This document shows, piece by piece, positions 34,320 to 43,508 of a DNA stretch of 64,000 nt (the stretch's first letter is position 1; the number at the start of each line of letters is the position of its first letter). Below the pieces are notes generated by a model, which did no database searches, had not been told where the DNA came from, and saw only the letters and a program-made list of their open reading frames with translations. The stretch comes from Aquirufa aurantiipilula. GTDB lineage: Bacteria > Bacteroidota > Bacteroidia > Cytophagales > Spirosomataceae. The stretch covers positions 101,130 through 165,129 of the forward strand of contig NZ_JAANOG010000008.1 in the NCBI RefSeq assembly GCF_019923745.1, given 5' to 3'. The position numbers and the translations under genes are program-made.

Positions 34320-35673
34320 TCACGCGGAAGCTTCTGAAAAATTCATCGCCAATCAAGAAAGAACTGATTGGCATGATGATACCTTGTGGTTTGTCAGATC
34401 CAAACGTGATAAGGCCAGTAAATTATTGCCTGAATGGGAGGCATTGCGCGAGCAAGCATCGCAAATAAAGGAACATATGCTGAGTAATTTACCTCAGTAT
34501 TTGTTGGAGTTTGAAGCAAATGCACAAGCCAATGGCGTTCAGGTTCATTGGGCCAAAGATGCACATGAACACAATGAGATAGTCTATTCCATCATTCAAA
34601 AACACGGAGATAAAGCTCTGGTAAAGAGCAAGTCGATGTTGACAGAGGAATGTCATTTGAATGCTTATTTGGAACAAAAAGGAATCGATGTTGTCGATAC
34701 AGATTTGGGTGAGCGCATTGTTCAGTTTAGAAAAGAAGTACCTAGCCATATCGTTTTACCTGCCATTCACTTAAAAAAGGAAGATGTAGGTGAGACATTT
34801 CATCAGCATTTAGGAACACCTAAAGGCAACAAGGATCCTCAATTTTTGACAGAAGCTGCCAGAATTCACTTGAGAGAGAAGTTTTTAGGTGCTAAAGTAG
34901 CCATTACGGGTGTCAATTTTGCTGTAGCTGAAACAGGGGAATTTGTGGTATGTACCAATGAGGGGAATGCCGACATGGGAGCACATTTGTCTGATGTACA
35001 CATTGCCTGTATGGGGATTGAAAAAATTATTCCGAAGCGACAAGACTTAGGCGTATTTCTTCGATTGTTGGCAAGAAGCGCCACAGGACAATTGATTACC
35101 ACCTATTCCAGTCATTTTGCAAAACCAAGAGCTGGCCAAGAAATGCATATTGTATTGGTCGATAATGGTCGATCTAGGCAATTAGCACGTAATGAGTTTA
35201 GGAATTCCCTAAAGTGCATTCGTTGTGCGGCGTGTTTTAATACTTGTCCTGTATATCGTAGAAGCGGCGGACATAGTTATCACCAGCCAGTGGCGGGACC
35301 AATTGGCTCTATTTTAGCCCCCAATTTTGATAAAAAAGCAAATGTCGATTTACCATTTGCTAGTACTTTATGTGGAAGTTGTTCCAATGTTTGTCCAGTT
35401 AAAATCAATATCCATGAGCAATTGTGGTTTTGGCGACAAGATTTAATGAAGGAGGGATTGGCTCCGGCAGGTAAGGTGTTAGGAATGAAATTCATGGCCT
35501 GGATGATGTCCAGTCCTAAGGTTTTTAAATTGGCAGGGGGAATAGGAAGAAAAGTCATGACTTGGTTCCCATTTTTAGTGAATAATGGAATGAATCCTTG
35601 GTATAAGCAGAGGGAAATGCCTGAACCGCCTAAACAAAGTTTTCAGGAATGGTATAAATCGAATCGATCATGA
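34306..35673 (+). CDS. lutB: Lactate utilization iron-sulfur protein LutB
   Basis: A 455-residue protein: LUD-type N-terminal domain, then a ferredoxin-like region with CIRCAACFNTCPVYRR and CGSCSNVCPVKI (two 4Fe-4S sites), then a short C-terminal tail with MKFMAWMMSSPKVF. It carries electrons during L-lactate oxidation with LutA and LutC. Length matches the family. It overlaps lutA by 14 bases and lutC by 4 bases. Confidence 0.93.
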   Translation: MHMLSHAEASEKFIANQERTDWHDDTLWFVRSKRDKASKLLPEWEALREQASQIKEHMLSNLPQYLLEFEANAQANGVQVHWAKDAHEHNEIVYSIIQKHGDKALVKSKSMLTEECHLNAYLEQKGIDVVDTDLGERIVQFRKEVPSHIVLPAIHLKKEDVGETFHQHLGTPKGNKDPQFLTEAARIHLREKFLGAKVAITGVNFAVAETGEFVVCTNEGNADMGAHLSDVHIACMGIEKIIPKRQDLGVFLRLLARSATGQLITTYSSHFAKPRAGQEMHIVLVDNGRSRQLARNEFRNSLKCIRCAACFNTCPVYRRSGGHSYHQPVAGPIGSILAPNFDKKANVDLPFASTLCGSCSNVCPVKINIHEQLWFWRQDLMKEGLAPAGKVLGMKFMAWMMSSPKVFKLAGGIGRKVMTWFPFLVNNGMNPWYKQREMPEPPKQSFQEWYKSNRS

Positions 35674-36221
35674 GCAGTCGGGAAGAAATAATCAAGGCTT
35701 TGCAAGAAGTAAAAGTACCTGCAAAGGCATATCCGGGGGTATTCACAGCTCAGGTAAAGGGTGATGATACATTGGCGGACTTTCTACATTCTATGGTAGT
35801 AGTTAGTACTACGGTTATTCAAGTGAAAGAAGGAGCAGATGCCAGTCCAGCTTTGGATAAACATTTTCCTAACATGCAACGAGTTCGTTTAGATCCATTG
35901 GCTGATGGATTGAGCTTAGCGGATGTTGATGTCCTGGAAATAGATGGGGATTTTGGTGTGGCTGAAAATGGGGCTATTTGGTTGGATGATTCTAACTTGC
36001 CTCATCGGGTGGCGCCTTTTATTTGCCAGCATTTAGTGATTTACTTATCTCAAAAGAATCTTTTGCCCACTTTACAAGAAGCATATATCCGCTTGGGCGA
36101 CAAACAAACCGGCTTTGGAGTCTTTTTATCGGGCCCATCTAAAACAGCAGACATCGAGCAATCATTGGTGATTGGAGCTCATGGCGCTAGGAGTTTGGTG
36201 GTGGTGTTGACCGAATGCTAA
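35670..36221 (+). CDS. lutC: Lactate utilization protein LutC (LUD domain)
   Basis: A 183-residue LUD-domain protein, last of the LutABC set; motifs GVAENGAIWLDDSNLPHR and FLSGPSKTADIEQ, with VIGAHGARSLVVVL at the end. It overlaps lutB by 4 bases. Its stop codon is the start of the palindromic repeat at 36221-36253. No lactate or rhamnose permease gene accompanies the operon. Confidence 0.92.
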   Translation: MSSREEIIKALQEVKVPAKAYPGVFTAQVKGDDTLADFLHSMVVVSTTVIQVKEGADASPALDKHFPNMQRVRLDPLADGLSLADVDVLEIDGDFGVAENGAIWLDDSNLPHRVAPFICQHLVIYLSQKNLLPTLQEAYIRLGDKQTGFGVFLSGPSKTADIEQSLVIGAHGARSLVVVLTEC

Positions 36222-36253
36222 ACGCTGGCAAGGTTCCGAACCTTGACAGCGTT
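36221..36253. repeat. Dispersed palindromic element, copy 1
   Basis: Arms AACGCTGGCAAGGTT and AACCTTGACAGCGTT around CCG, one mismatch. A near-identical copy lies at 57036-57068. It starts on the lutC stop codon and may also act as a transcript-end hairpin. Confidence 0.8.
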
Positions 36254-36514
36254 GGGTTAAGACGGACATTCGAAGTAAAGGTCCTTCGGTCAACGATTTT
36301 ATTTCTACATTATTTGATCAGTATTTTGATAATGACAAGTTTCCAGGTTTAGGAATCTCAAAACTCCTTTTCAAGAAATTGATAAATTTCTGCCTTCATT
36401 TCTATGGGTCAAAGGACAAGAATAAATATTGCATCCAATAGATAAATCCATGACAGTAAAGTCCAACAAAAAGCTTTTTTTTTTCTATCTTGTCCCAATA
36501 AGCTTATTTATCAT
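36222..36514. other. Intergenic region between the rhamnose and keto-sugar operons
   Basis: After the palindrome at 36221-36253 a plus-strand frame from about 36258 to 36442 reads like protein (FDQYFDNDKFPGLGISKLLF) but has no start codon and matches nothing I know; it could be a decayed coding remnant. The last 45 bases hold the upstream region of the Gfo/Idh/MocA gene with a TATCTTG box near 36486. Confidence 0.4.
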
Positions 36515-37771
36515 ATGAAAGTCTCTCGGAGAAAATTTATTGGGCAGTCCGCACTAGGATTTGCCGCATTTAGTATTGTTCCTCGCCATGTATTAGGTAA
36601 GGGTTATTTAGCCCCAAGTGATCAATTGACCAAGGCCATTGTAGGTACTGGTGGAATGGGTCGCGGACATATTCCTTATGCTGGCACTAGAGTAGTTGCG
36701 TTATGTGATGTGGACAAAAAGAATTTGCAATTAGGTTTAAATGAGGTAGAGAAAGGAGTTAAATCCTTCAGTGATTACCGCGAATTAATTCAATTGCCTG
36801 AAGTGGATATTGTTCACGTGGCTACACCCCCTCATTGGCATGGAATTATTGCTGCCGATGCAGCCAAAGCTGGTAAAGATGTTTGGTGTGAAAAGCCAAT
36901 GACACGTACCATTGGAGAAGGTAAAAGATTGACAGAGGCGGTTCAACAACATGGCCGAATCTTCCGTTTAAATACCTGGTTCCGTTTTGAAGGCAACTTT
37001 TATGGAATGAATACCACCATCAAACCAATCAAGAAATTAGTTGATTCAGGTTTATTGGGATGGCCATTAAAAGTGACCATTTCTAGACATACGGGCTTTG
37101 ATTGGAAATTCTATTGGGTAGGAAAAACAGGTTTGACTCAACAACCTGTACCGGCAGAATTGGATTATGATATGTGGTTAGGACCAGCTCCTTACAAGCC
37201 TTACAATGTACATCGTACGCACCAAACTTTCCGTGGTTATTGGGATTATGATGGTGGTGCATTAGGTGATATGGGTCAGCATTACATTGATCCTGTTCAA
37301 TATTTATTGGGCAAAGATGATACTAGCCCTATTTACGTAGAAGTGGATGCTCCTGTACAGGATGCAGATGCTGTAGGGACCTTCCGTAGAATTACCTATA
37401 CTTTTGCAGATGGATGTCAAATCGTTTTGGATGGAGAAGGAAGAGATGAAAATGTCGCCTACATTGAAGGTCCAAAAGGGAAAGTTTTCCGTGGATTTAA
37501 AACAGACATTCCAGATTTAGAGCGCAAATTGGCTGAATTTCCTGAACCTCCTGCACAGCAAACAGATTTTGTGGATGCCGTAAAAGGAAGAAAAACATTT
37601 GCTTTAAATGATCAAAATGGTCACCGTTCTTGTACCATTGTCAATATGGGTTTAATCGCTATGCGTTTGAATAGAAACCTAAAATTTGATCCAGTTAAAC
37701 AAGAGTTTGTCGGAGATGAAGAGGCCAATCGTTTGATTGATCAACCAATGCGTGCACCATTTACTATGTAA
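36515..37771 (+). CDS. Tat-exported Gfo/Idh/MocA oxidoreductase
   Basis: A 418-residue oxidoreductase with a twin-Arg signal (SRRKFIGQSALGFAAF), so it folds with its NAD(P) before export. Rossmann motif AIVGTGGMGRGHIPYAG, then ALCDVDKKN, the CEKPMTRTIGEGKRL motif with catalytic Lys, and DMGQHYIDPVQYLLG. Exported members in Bacteroidota oxidise glycosides at C3 to keto-sugars. It is first in the operon, 5 bases before the DUF1080 gene, which supports that role. Confidence 0.88.
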   Translation: MKVSRRKFIGQSALGFAAFSIVPRHVLGKGYLAPSDQLTKAIVGTGGMGRGHIPYAGTRVVALCDVDKKNLQLGLNEVEKGVKSFSDYRELIQLPEVDIVHVATPPHWHGIIAADAAKAGKDVWCEKPMTRTIGEGKRLTEAVQQHGRIFRLNTWFRFEGNFYGMNTTIKPIKKLVDSGLLGWPLKVTISRHTGFDWKFYWVGKTGLTQQPVPAELDYDMWLGPAPYKPYNVHRTHQTFRGYWDYDGGALGDMGQHYIDPVQYLLGKDDTSPIYVEVDAPVQDADAVGTFRRITYTFADGCQIVLDGEGRDENVAYIEGPKGKVFRGFKTDIPDLERKLAEFPEPPAQQTDFVDAVKGRKTFALNDQNGHRSCTIVNMGLIAMRLNRNLKFDPVKQEFVGDEEANRLIDQPMRAPFTM

Positions 37772-37776
37772 TAACA

Positions 37777-40700
37777 ATGAAAAAATATACTACTTCAATA
37801 CTTAATTTATTGCTGTTGGCTGCCCTTTCGCAAGGGACAGTCCTGGCACAAAAGCAGTCGTCACCTATTTCCGTGAAGACGGGAACCAATGAAGCGGATC
37901 GTGCGGCTCGTGTACAAGCGAATTTGAAAATCATCCAAGAGTCCAATGATGTAAATACTCAGGCCATCGCCATGTTGGCATTACAGCCCATTGCTCGTGG
38001 TGAATCCATTTCGGTGATTATCCCATTCTTGCAAAAAAACCATTTGGCTGGTCCTGCAGCTCGTTTATTGGTCAAATTGGCTCCATATGGTCAAGATCAA
38101 GTGGGAAAAGCTTTGTTAGGCGCTTTGCAAAATGGGAATGCGGCCTATCAAAAAGATATGATTCAAGCTTTGACCGACATTCAGTATAAAGCTGCAGGTG
38201 CTGCTATCGAATCTTTATATCCTTCAGCGGATCAACGTACCAATCAATTGATTTTAAAATCGATTGCTGCATTAGGTTCTCCCAATGCGAGTAAAATTTT
38301 AAAAGAACAAGCGGCTAAGGCCAATGGTGCTTATGAACCTACCCAAGCTTTGGAATCCTATTTAGCTTTTGTTAAAGCAGCTAAAGATGCCAATGGACTT
38401 AGTGTCTTGAATGTTGCATCTTGGCCTGCAGGATCTCAAATTAAGGTCAGTGATGTACTTTTATCCAAGTCAAAAACCCCTGTTGCTTATTTATTAGGGG
38501 CATTTGTGAAAACTGCCAATTTTGAAGTGGAAGCATATTTGGTTAAAAATTTAATAAAGTATGCCAAAGCTAGTGATGCTGCTCAAATAGCAGCAGCATT
38601 CTCCAAGTGGTCTGATGCAAAGAAAACTTCTTTTGTTCAGGCATCAGGAAATGCCAAAGTAGCTTGGGCATTACCTCAAGTGACTGCCGCTGAAACTTCT
38701 AAAAATGTAGGTTTAAGAACAGCTGCTTCTATAGCTCGTTTGAAAATTCAAGCTAATGCAGGCTTAGCCAAAGTTTGGGCTACAGCTGCTAATGGCGATG
38801 TAGATGGTATTGCCATAGGGGAAGTTGCCAGCAATTTAGCGGCAAATAGCTTTTTTGAGAAAAACTTGGCTTCGTATTCGCAGTTGAGCGCATCTCAACA
38901 AACCATTTTGTTGATTTATGCTTCTTACCGTCAATGGCCAGCGATCAAATCACATGTTTGGAATGCGGTACAGTCCAATGACGCTACTCGTGCTGCAGCT
39001 TATCAAGTATTATTCAGATGGGTTAGTCCTGCTGATTTTGATATTATAGCTCAAAAGCTTTCTAATGCAAGTTCAGAGAGTGAAGTTAAGCACTTACAAA
39101 GCTGTGTTACCCAGATCCAAAAAATGGATCCAAGTGTAGCTAGTAAAGTGAATGGCTATGCCGTGAAAGCGAAAAATCAATTAAACTGGATTCCATTCGT
39201 TTCAGAGGCAGAATCCTTGGTATGGTTGGGCGATTTAGTGAAAAAATCCAAGAATTTGGAAGCCATTAAAGCCTATGTAAAAAGTAATGGTAAGGCTACA
39301 CAAAATGTTACTCAACAAATCTTACGTTACCGTAATGCCTTGGATTTAACCCAAGATATGGATACCCGTGCTTTGGTGTTTCGAGGTTTAGGTCGTTGCC
39401 CAAGTTTATCAGCAATGAGAACTTTGCAAATCGGATTACAAGAAGCCAATGCTCGTTCAGTAGCCGCTGATGGTTTAGCCAATTTATTTGTAGGAAATCC
39501 AGAATTACAAAGTCAGATGACGAAGGCTTGGGTCTTGGAAGCGATGCCTTTTGTCTCTTCAGCTGATTTACGTGCTTCCGCTCAGAAAGCTATTGATGCT
39601 TTAGGAAATAAAGTAGGATTTTATTCCATGTTCAATGGTAAAGATCTTTCTGGTTGGAAAGGACTTGTTGATAATCCTGTGAAACGTCGTGCTATGTCGG
39701 CGGACAGCTTAGCCATTAAGCAAGTGAAAGCAGATGAGAACATGCGTAAGGGATGGTATGCCAAAGATGATGAATTGCATTTTACAGGCCATGGCGATAA
39801 TTTATGCTCAGTAAAGGATTACCAAGATTTTGAAATGTATGTAGATTGGAAAATCGAAAAAGATGGTGATGCGGGTATTTATTTACGTGGTGCTCCTCAA
39901 GTTCAAATCTGGGATATTGCTCGTGTCAATGTAGGAGCTAATGTAGGTTCAGGAGGATTGTATAACAACCAAATCAATGCAAAAAATCCATTGAAATTAG
40001 CGGATAATCCGGTAGAAGAATGGAATACATTTTACATCAAAATGGTGGGAGAGCGTGTAACCGTGTATTTGAATGGAGAATTAGTGGTAGACAATACTAT
40101 TTTAGAAAACTATTGGGATCGTAAAATTCCAATCTTTGTAAAAGATGCTATTGAATTGCAAGCTCATGGTAATCACATTGTTTACCGTAATATCTATGTC
40201 AAAGAATTGGAACCTCAGCCATTGCAAACACTTTCAGAAGAAGAGAAAGCGCAAGGTTTTGACTTATTATTTGATGGTTCATCTTTGTTCAAATGGACTG
40301 GAAATACCACGGATTATGTGCCTGAAAACGGCAATTTGGTGATTTATCCAAAGCGTGGAGGAAAAGGTAATTTGTTCACAAAGAATGAATATGCCAACTT
40401 CCACTTTAAGTTTGATTTCCAATTAACTCCTGGTGCCAACAATGGCTTGGGTATTCGTGCTCCATTGACAGGAGATGCTGCTTATGTAGGCATGGAATTG
40501 CAAATTTTGGATAATACGGCGCCTGTTTATGCCAACTTACAACCTTACCAATACCATGGTTCTGTGTATGGAATCATTCCTGCCAAGAAAGGATTCTTAA
40601 AGCCTGTGGGCGAGTGGAATCAGCAGGAAGTTATTGCTGAAGGAAATCACATCAAAGTGATTTTGAATGGAGAAGTGATTTTGGATGGGGATATTGCGGA

Positions 40701-40860
40701 GGCTACTAAAGGTGGAACTCCCGACCATAAAGAACATCCAGGCTTGTTTAATCCAAAAGGACATATTGGATTTTTAGGTCACGGTAATGAATTAAAATTC
40801 CGAAACATTCGAGTAAAAGAGCTTGTTCCTGTAGAAACAAAATCAAAAAAACGTAAATAG
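37777..40860 (+). CDS. HEAT-repeat protein with two DUF1080 (keto-glycoside hydrolase) domains
   Basis: A 1027-residue exported protein (Sec signal MKKYTTSILNLLLLAALSQG, ending VLAQ). Residues about 40-615 are helical HEAT-like repeats. Two DUF1080 concanavalin-like domains follow: about 618-810 (FYSMFNGKDLSGWKGL, DAGIYLRGAPQVQIWD, NTFYIKMVGERVTVYLNGE) and about 825-1020 (FDLLFDGSSLFKWTG, ANNGLGIRAPLTGD, VILNGEVILDG). DUF1080 proteins have been shown to be 3-keto-disaccharide hydrolases. With the oxidoreductase 5 bases upstream, it is likely to cleave oxidised glycosides in the periplasm. The HEAT part may bind carbohydrate or partners. Confidence 0.87.
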   Translation: MKKYTTSILNLLLLAALSQGTVLAQKQSSPISVKTGTNEADRAARVQANLKIIQESNDVNTQAIAMLALQPIARGESISVIIPFLQKNHLAGPAARLLVKLAPYGQDQVGKALLGALQNGNAAYQKDMIQALTDIQYKAAGAAIESLYPSADQRTNQLILKSIAALGSPNASKILKEQAAKANGAYEPTQALESYLAFVKAAKDANGLSVLNVASWPAGSQIKVSDVLLSKSKTPVAYLLGAFVKTANFEVEAYLVKNLIKYAKASDAAQIAAAFSKWSDAKKTSFVQASGNAKVAWALPQVTAAETSKNVGLRTAASIARLKIQANAGLAKVWATAANGDVDGIAIGEVASNLAANSFFEKNLASYSQLSASQQTILLIYASYRQWPAIKSHVWNAVQSNDATRAAAYQVLFRWVSPADFDIIAQKLSNASSESEVKHLQSCVTQIQKMDPSVASKVNGYAVKAKNQLNWIPFVSEAESLVWLGDLVKKSKNLEAIKAYVKSNGKATQNVTQQILRYRNALDLTQDMDTRALVFRGLGRCPSLSAMRTLQIGLQEANARSVAADGLANLFVGNPELQSQMTKAWVLEAMPFVSSADLRASAQKAIDALGNKVGFYSMFNGKDLSGWKGLVDNPVKRRAMSADSLAIKQVKADENMRKGWYAKDDELHFTGHGDNLCSVKDYQDFEMYVDWKIEKDGDAGIYLRGAPQVQIWDIARVNVGANVGSGGLYNNQINAKNPLKLADNPVEEWNTFYIKMVGERVTVYLNGELVVDNTILENYWDRKIPIFVKDAIELQAHGNHIVYRNIYVKELEPQPLQTLSEEEKAQGFDLLFDGSSLFKWTGNTTDYVPENGNLVIYPKRGGKGNLFTKNEYANFHFKFDFQLTPGANNGLGIRAPLTGDAAYVGMELQILDNTAPVYANLQPYQYHGSVYGIIPAKKGFLKPVGEWNQQEVIAEGNHIKVILNGEVILDGDIAEATKGGTPDHKEHPGLFNPKGHIGFLGHGNELKFRNIRVKELVPVETKSKKRK

Positions 40861-40890
40861 AAATTCGTTTATATTTTAAACCAATCAACA

Positions 40891-41376
40891 ATGGAGTCGA
40901 TCGAATTACTGATTAATCGAAAAAAGGTGAAAGTGGAAGTAGATTCCAATACACCTTTGCTATGGGTTCTGAGGGATCATTTATCTCTAGTAGGAACCAA
41001 GTATGGTTGCGGTATTGCCCAATGTGGTGCTTGTACTGTATGGATTGATGGAGAACCGATGCGTTCTTGTGTTTTACCTGTTTCTGCGGTAGGTAAATCA
41101 GCAGTAACCACCATTGAAGGTTTAAATGAAAAAGCGGAGCACCCAGTTCAAGTAGCTTGGGATGAATTAGATGTACCTCAATGCGGCTATTGCCAAGCTG
41201 GTCAAATTATGACAGCCGCCGCTTTATTGAAGAAAAACCCGAAACCTAGCCATGATGATATCGTGGCAGGTATGTCGGAAAATATTTGTCGATGTGGTAC
41301 CTACCACCGTATTCACAATGCCGTGAAACGTGCCTCTGAAATAGCTTCTGCATCCAACTCTTCTAAAAAGAAATAA
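40891..41376 (+). CDS. 2Fe-2S subunit of an IorAB-type molybdenum hydroxylase
   Basis: A 161-residue protein with a plant-type ferredoxin domain ([16 protein letters not shown]) followed by the second 2Fe-2S helical domain ([10 protein letters not shown] and CRCGTYHRI), exactly as in small subunits of xanthine-oxidase-family enzymes. It passes electrons from the molybdenum site in the neighbouring large subunit. It lacks a signal peptide while its partner has a Tat signal, so export by hitchhiking is expected. It starts 30 bases after the DUF1080 gene and 2 bases before the large subunit. Confidence 0.93.
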   Translation: MESIELLINRKKVKVEVDSNTPLLWVLRDHLSLVGTKYGCGIAQCGACTVWIDGEPMRSCVLPVSAVGKSAVTTIEGLNEKAEHPVQVAWDELDVPQCGYCQAGQIMTAAALLKKNPKPSHDDIVAGMSENICRCGTYHRIHNAVKRASEIASASNSSKKK

Positions 41377-41378
41377 AG

Positions 41379-43508
41379 ATGAAAACGACGAGAAGATCAT
41401 TTATTCAGAAAACAGCCCTACTTAGTGGAGTATTTTCATTAGGATTTGATTGGTTTGATTCTAAAGCTAATTCGGGCATCATCGAACAGATGAATCCTGT
41501 TTTGGATGCCAATCGATTCAATGCTTTTTTATCCATTGAAAATACAGGTAAAGTTATTTTGTATTCACCCAACCCAGAAATTGGACAAGGTATTAAAACG
41601 GCTTTTCCGATTGTCGTAGCCGAAGAGCTCGATGTCGATTGGAAACAAGTAGAAGTGCGTCAAGCGAATTTAGATACCCAATTATTCGAACGTCAATTGA
41701 CAGGAGGTAGTGGGGCTCTGAAACATTCATGGGAGCGTTTGCGTAAGGCAGGAGCTACGGCTAGACAAATGCTACTTCAAGCGGCAGCCCAGCAATGGGG
41801 TGTTGATGCTAGTAGCTGTAAAACTTCTAAAGGTTTTGTTATTGGTCCTAATAAAGGTCAAAAATTAGCTTATGGTGCTTTGGTAGATGCAGCTTCTAAG
41901 CTGGCAGTTCCAACCGAGGTGACCTATAAAAGTCGGGCTGATTATCAATTGATAGGTAGTTTTGTTAAAGGAGTAGATAATTATAAAGTCCTGACTGGAA
42001 AACCACAATATGGTTTAGATACCCAGAAGTCGGGCATGGTGGTAGCTCAAATTGTTCGCCCACCGGCATTTGGTTCAACCTTAGTGTCTTTTGATGCTGC
42101 TGAGGTAAAAAAGATGCCAGGAATCATTGATGTGGTTTCTTTCAAAAATAAAGTGGCTGTCGTAGGAAAATCTACCTGGGAGGTCATGCAAGCTAGAAAA
42201 AAGCTTGTTTGCTCATATTCAGACACCAGTAATTTAGAAAGTGATAGCACACACCAGAAATGGTTTGATGAGGGGATGAAGACCGACAAAGCTAAGGTCG
42301 AGCGTAAAGATGGTGATTTTCATGCCGCCATAGCCAAAGCGGCTAAGGTGATTGAAGCCACTTACGAATGTCCATTCTTGTCGCATACCCCAATGGAGCC
42401 GATGAACTTCTTTGCGGATGTTAAACCAGGTTCTGTATTACTAGCTGGTCCAACACAAGTTCCACAATCTGCTCAAAAAGCTGTGGCGACTTTATTGGGC
42501 GTTCCTGAAAATACGGTTCAAGTGGAATTGACCAAAATGGGCGGTGGTTTTGGCCGTCGATTAAACAATGATTATGCTTTAGAAGCCGCAGAACTTTCCA
42601 GTATCATTAAAATGCCTGTTAAAGTGATGTGGACGCGCGAAGATGATATGACTGGAGGTATTTATCGTCCGGCAGTTAGATATCACTTTAAAGCGGGTTT
42701 AAATGAGAAAGGGGAGATGATTGCCTACTACTTACGTGGGGTAGGTTTGAATGCGGGTAATAGTACTCGTCAGGATAACTTCCCAGTGGGTGCCATTGAT
42801 CATGTGTTGATTGAATCATTCAATTATAATTCAGCAATTACCACGGGACCTTGGCGTGCGCCAATTACCAACTTCTTGGCATCAGCTGAACAGTCGTTCT
42901 TAGATGAAGTGGCTGTGGCTGCAGGAAAAGACCCAATTCAAATGCGTTTAGACTGGTTACAAAAAGTAAAAACAAACCCAGTTGGAAAGATTACTTACGA
43001 ACCAGATCGTTTCATTGAAGTGATTAAGCAAGTGGCTGAGAAGGCTAAATGGGGTAAGAAGGGTGCTAATGTTCATCAAGGATTTAGTGTTTATTTCTCT
43101 CATTTATCTTATGTAGCTCAAGTAGCGGAAGCCAAAATAGTGGATGGGGAGGCCAAGGTCACGCATGTCACTGCAGTTACTGATTGTGGAGAAGTAATTA
43201 ACCGTTCGGGTGCTGAAAATCAAGTGATTGGAGGTATTATTGATGGATATGGTCACGCTATGTTCAGTAAGTTGAGTTTTGATAAAGGAGTTCCTCAGCA
43301 AAAGAATTTTGATACATATAAATTGATTCGAGGAAATGAAATTCCTACGGTAGAGGCTCATTTTGTAAATAACGGCATAGCTCCCACTGGTTTAGGTGAA
43401 CCTGCTTTACCGCCAACCGGAGGAGCCGTTGCTAATGCGCTTTTTGCGGCAAACAAGAAACGATTGTATCGTCAACCTTTTGCAGGACCTGATAATGCAA
43501 ATCTCTAA
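41379..43508 (+). CDS. Molybdenum-cofactor-binding large subunit (IorB / aldehyde oxidoreductase type)
   Basis: A 709-residue molybdopterin-binding subunit with a Tat signal (TTRRSFIQKTALLSGVF). Cofactor-region motifs: NPEIGQGIKTAFP, TKMGGGFGRRLNNDYALEAA, GPWRAPITNFLASAEQ and PTGLGEPALPP, with the catalytic Glu in GLGEP. The family includes isoquinoline 1-oxidoreductase and periplasmic aldehyde dehydrogenases; the substrate here is open, perhaps an aldehyde or sugar lactone given the neighbours. FAD and cytochrome subunits are absent. moaC, moeA and a MOSC gene elsewhere in the window supply or handle its cofactor. It overlaps the acyltransferase start by 14 bases. Confidence 0.9.
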   Translation: MKTTRRSFIQKTALLSGVFSLGFDWFDSKANSGIIEQMNPVLDANRFNAFLSIENTGKVILYSPNPEIGQGIKTAFPIVVAEELDVDWKQVEVRQANLDTQLFERQLTGGSGALKHSWERLRKAGATARQMLLQAAAQQWGVDASSCKTSKGFVIGPNKGQKLAYGALVDAASKLAVPTEVTYKSRADYQLIGSFVKGVDNYKVLTGKPQYGLDTQKSGMVVAQIVRPPAFGSTLVSFDAAEVKKMPGIIDVVSFKNKVAVVGKSTWEVMQARKKLVCSYSDTSNLESDSTHQKWFDEGMKTDKAKVERKDGDFHAAIAKAAKVIEATYECPFLSHTPMEPMNFFADVKPGSVLLAGPTQVPQSAQKAVATLLGVPENTVQVELTKMGGGFGRRLNNDYALEAAELSSIIKMPVKVMWTREDDMTGGIYRPAVRYHFKAGLNEKGEMIAYYLRGVGLNAGNSTRQDNFPVGAIDHVLIESFNYNSAITTGPWRAPITNFLASAEQSFLDEVAVAAGKDPIQMRLDWLQKVKTNPVGKITYEPDRFIEVIKQVAEKAKWGKKGANVHQGFSVYFSHLSYVAQVAEAKIVDGEAKVTHVTAVTDCGEVINRSGAENQVIGGIIDGYGHAMFSKLSFDKGVPQQKNFDTYKLIRGNEIPTVEAHFVNNGIAPTGLGEPALPPTGGAVANALFAANKKRLYRQPFAGPDNANL

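Noticed and set aside
43396..43494. Acyltransferase start at 43396
   Set aside because: It lies about 110 bases inside the molybdenum subunit gene and adds a stretch unlike the family; ATG 43495 gives the normal N-terminus.
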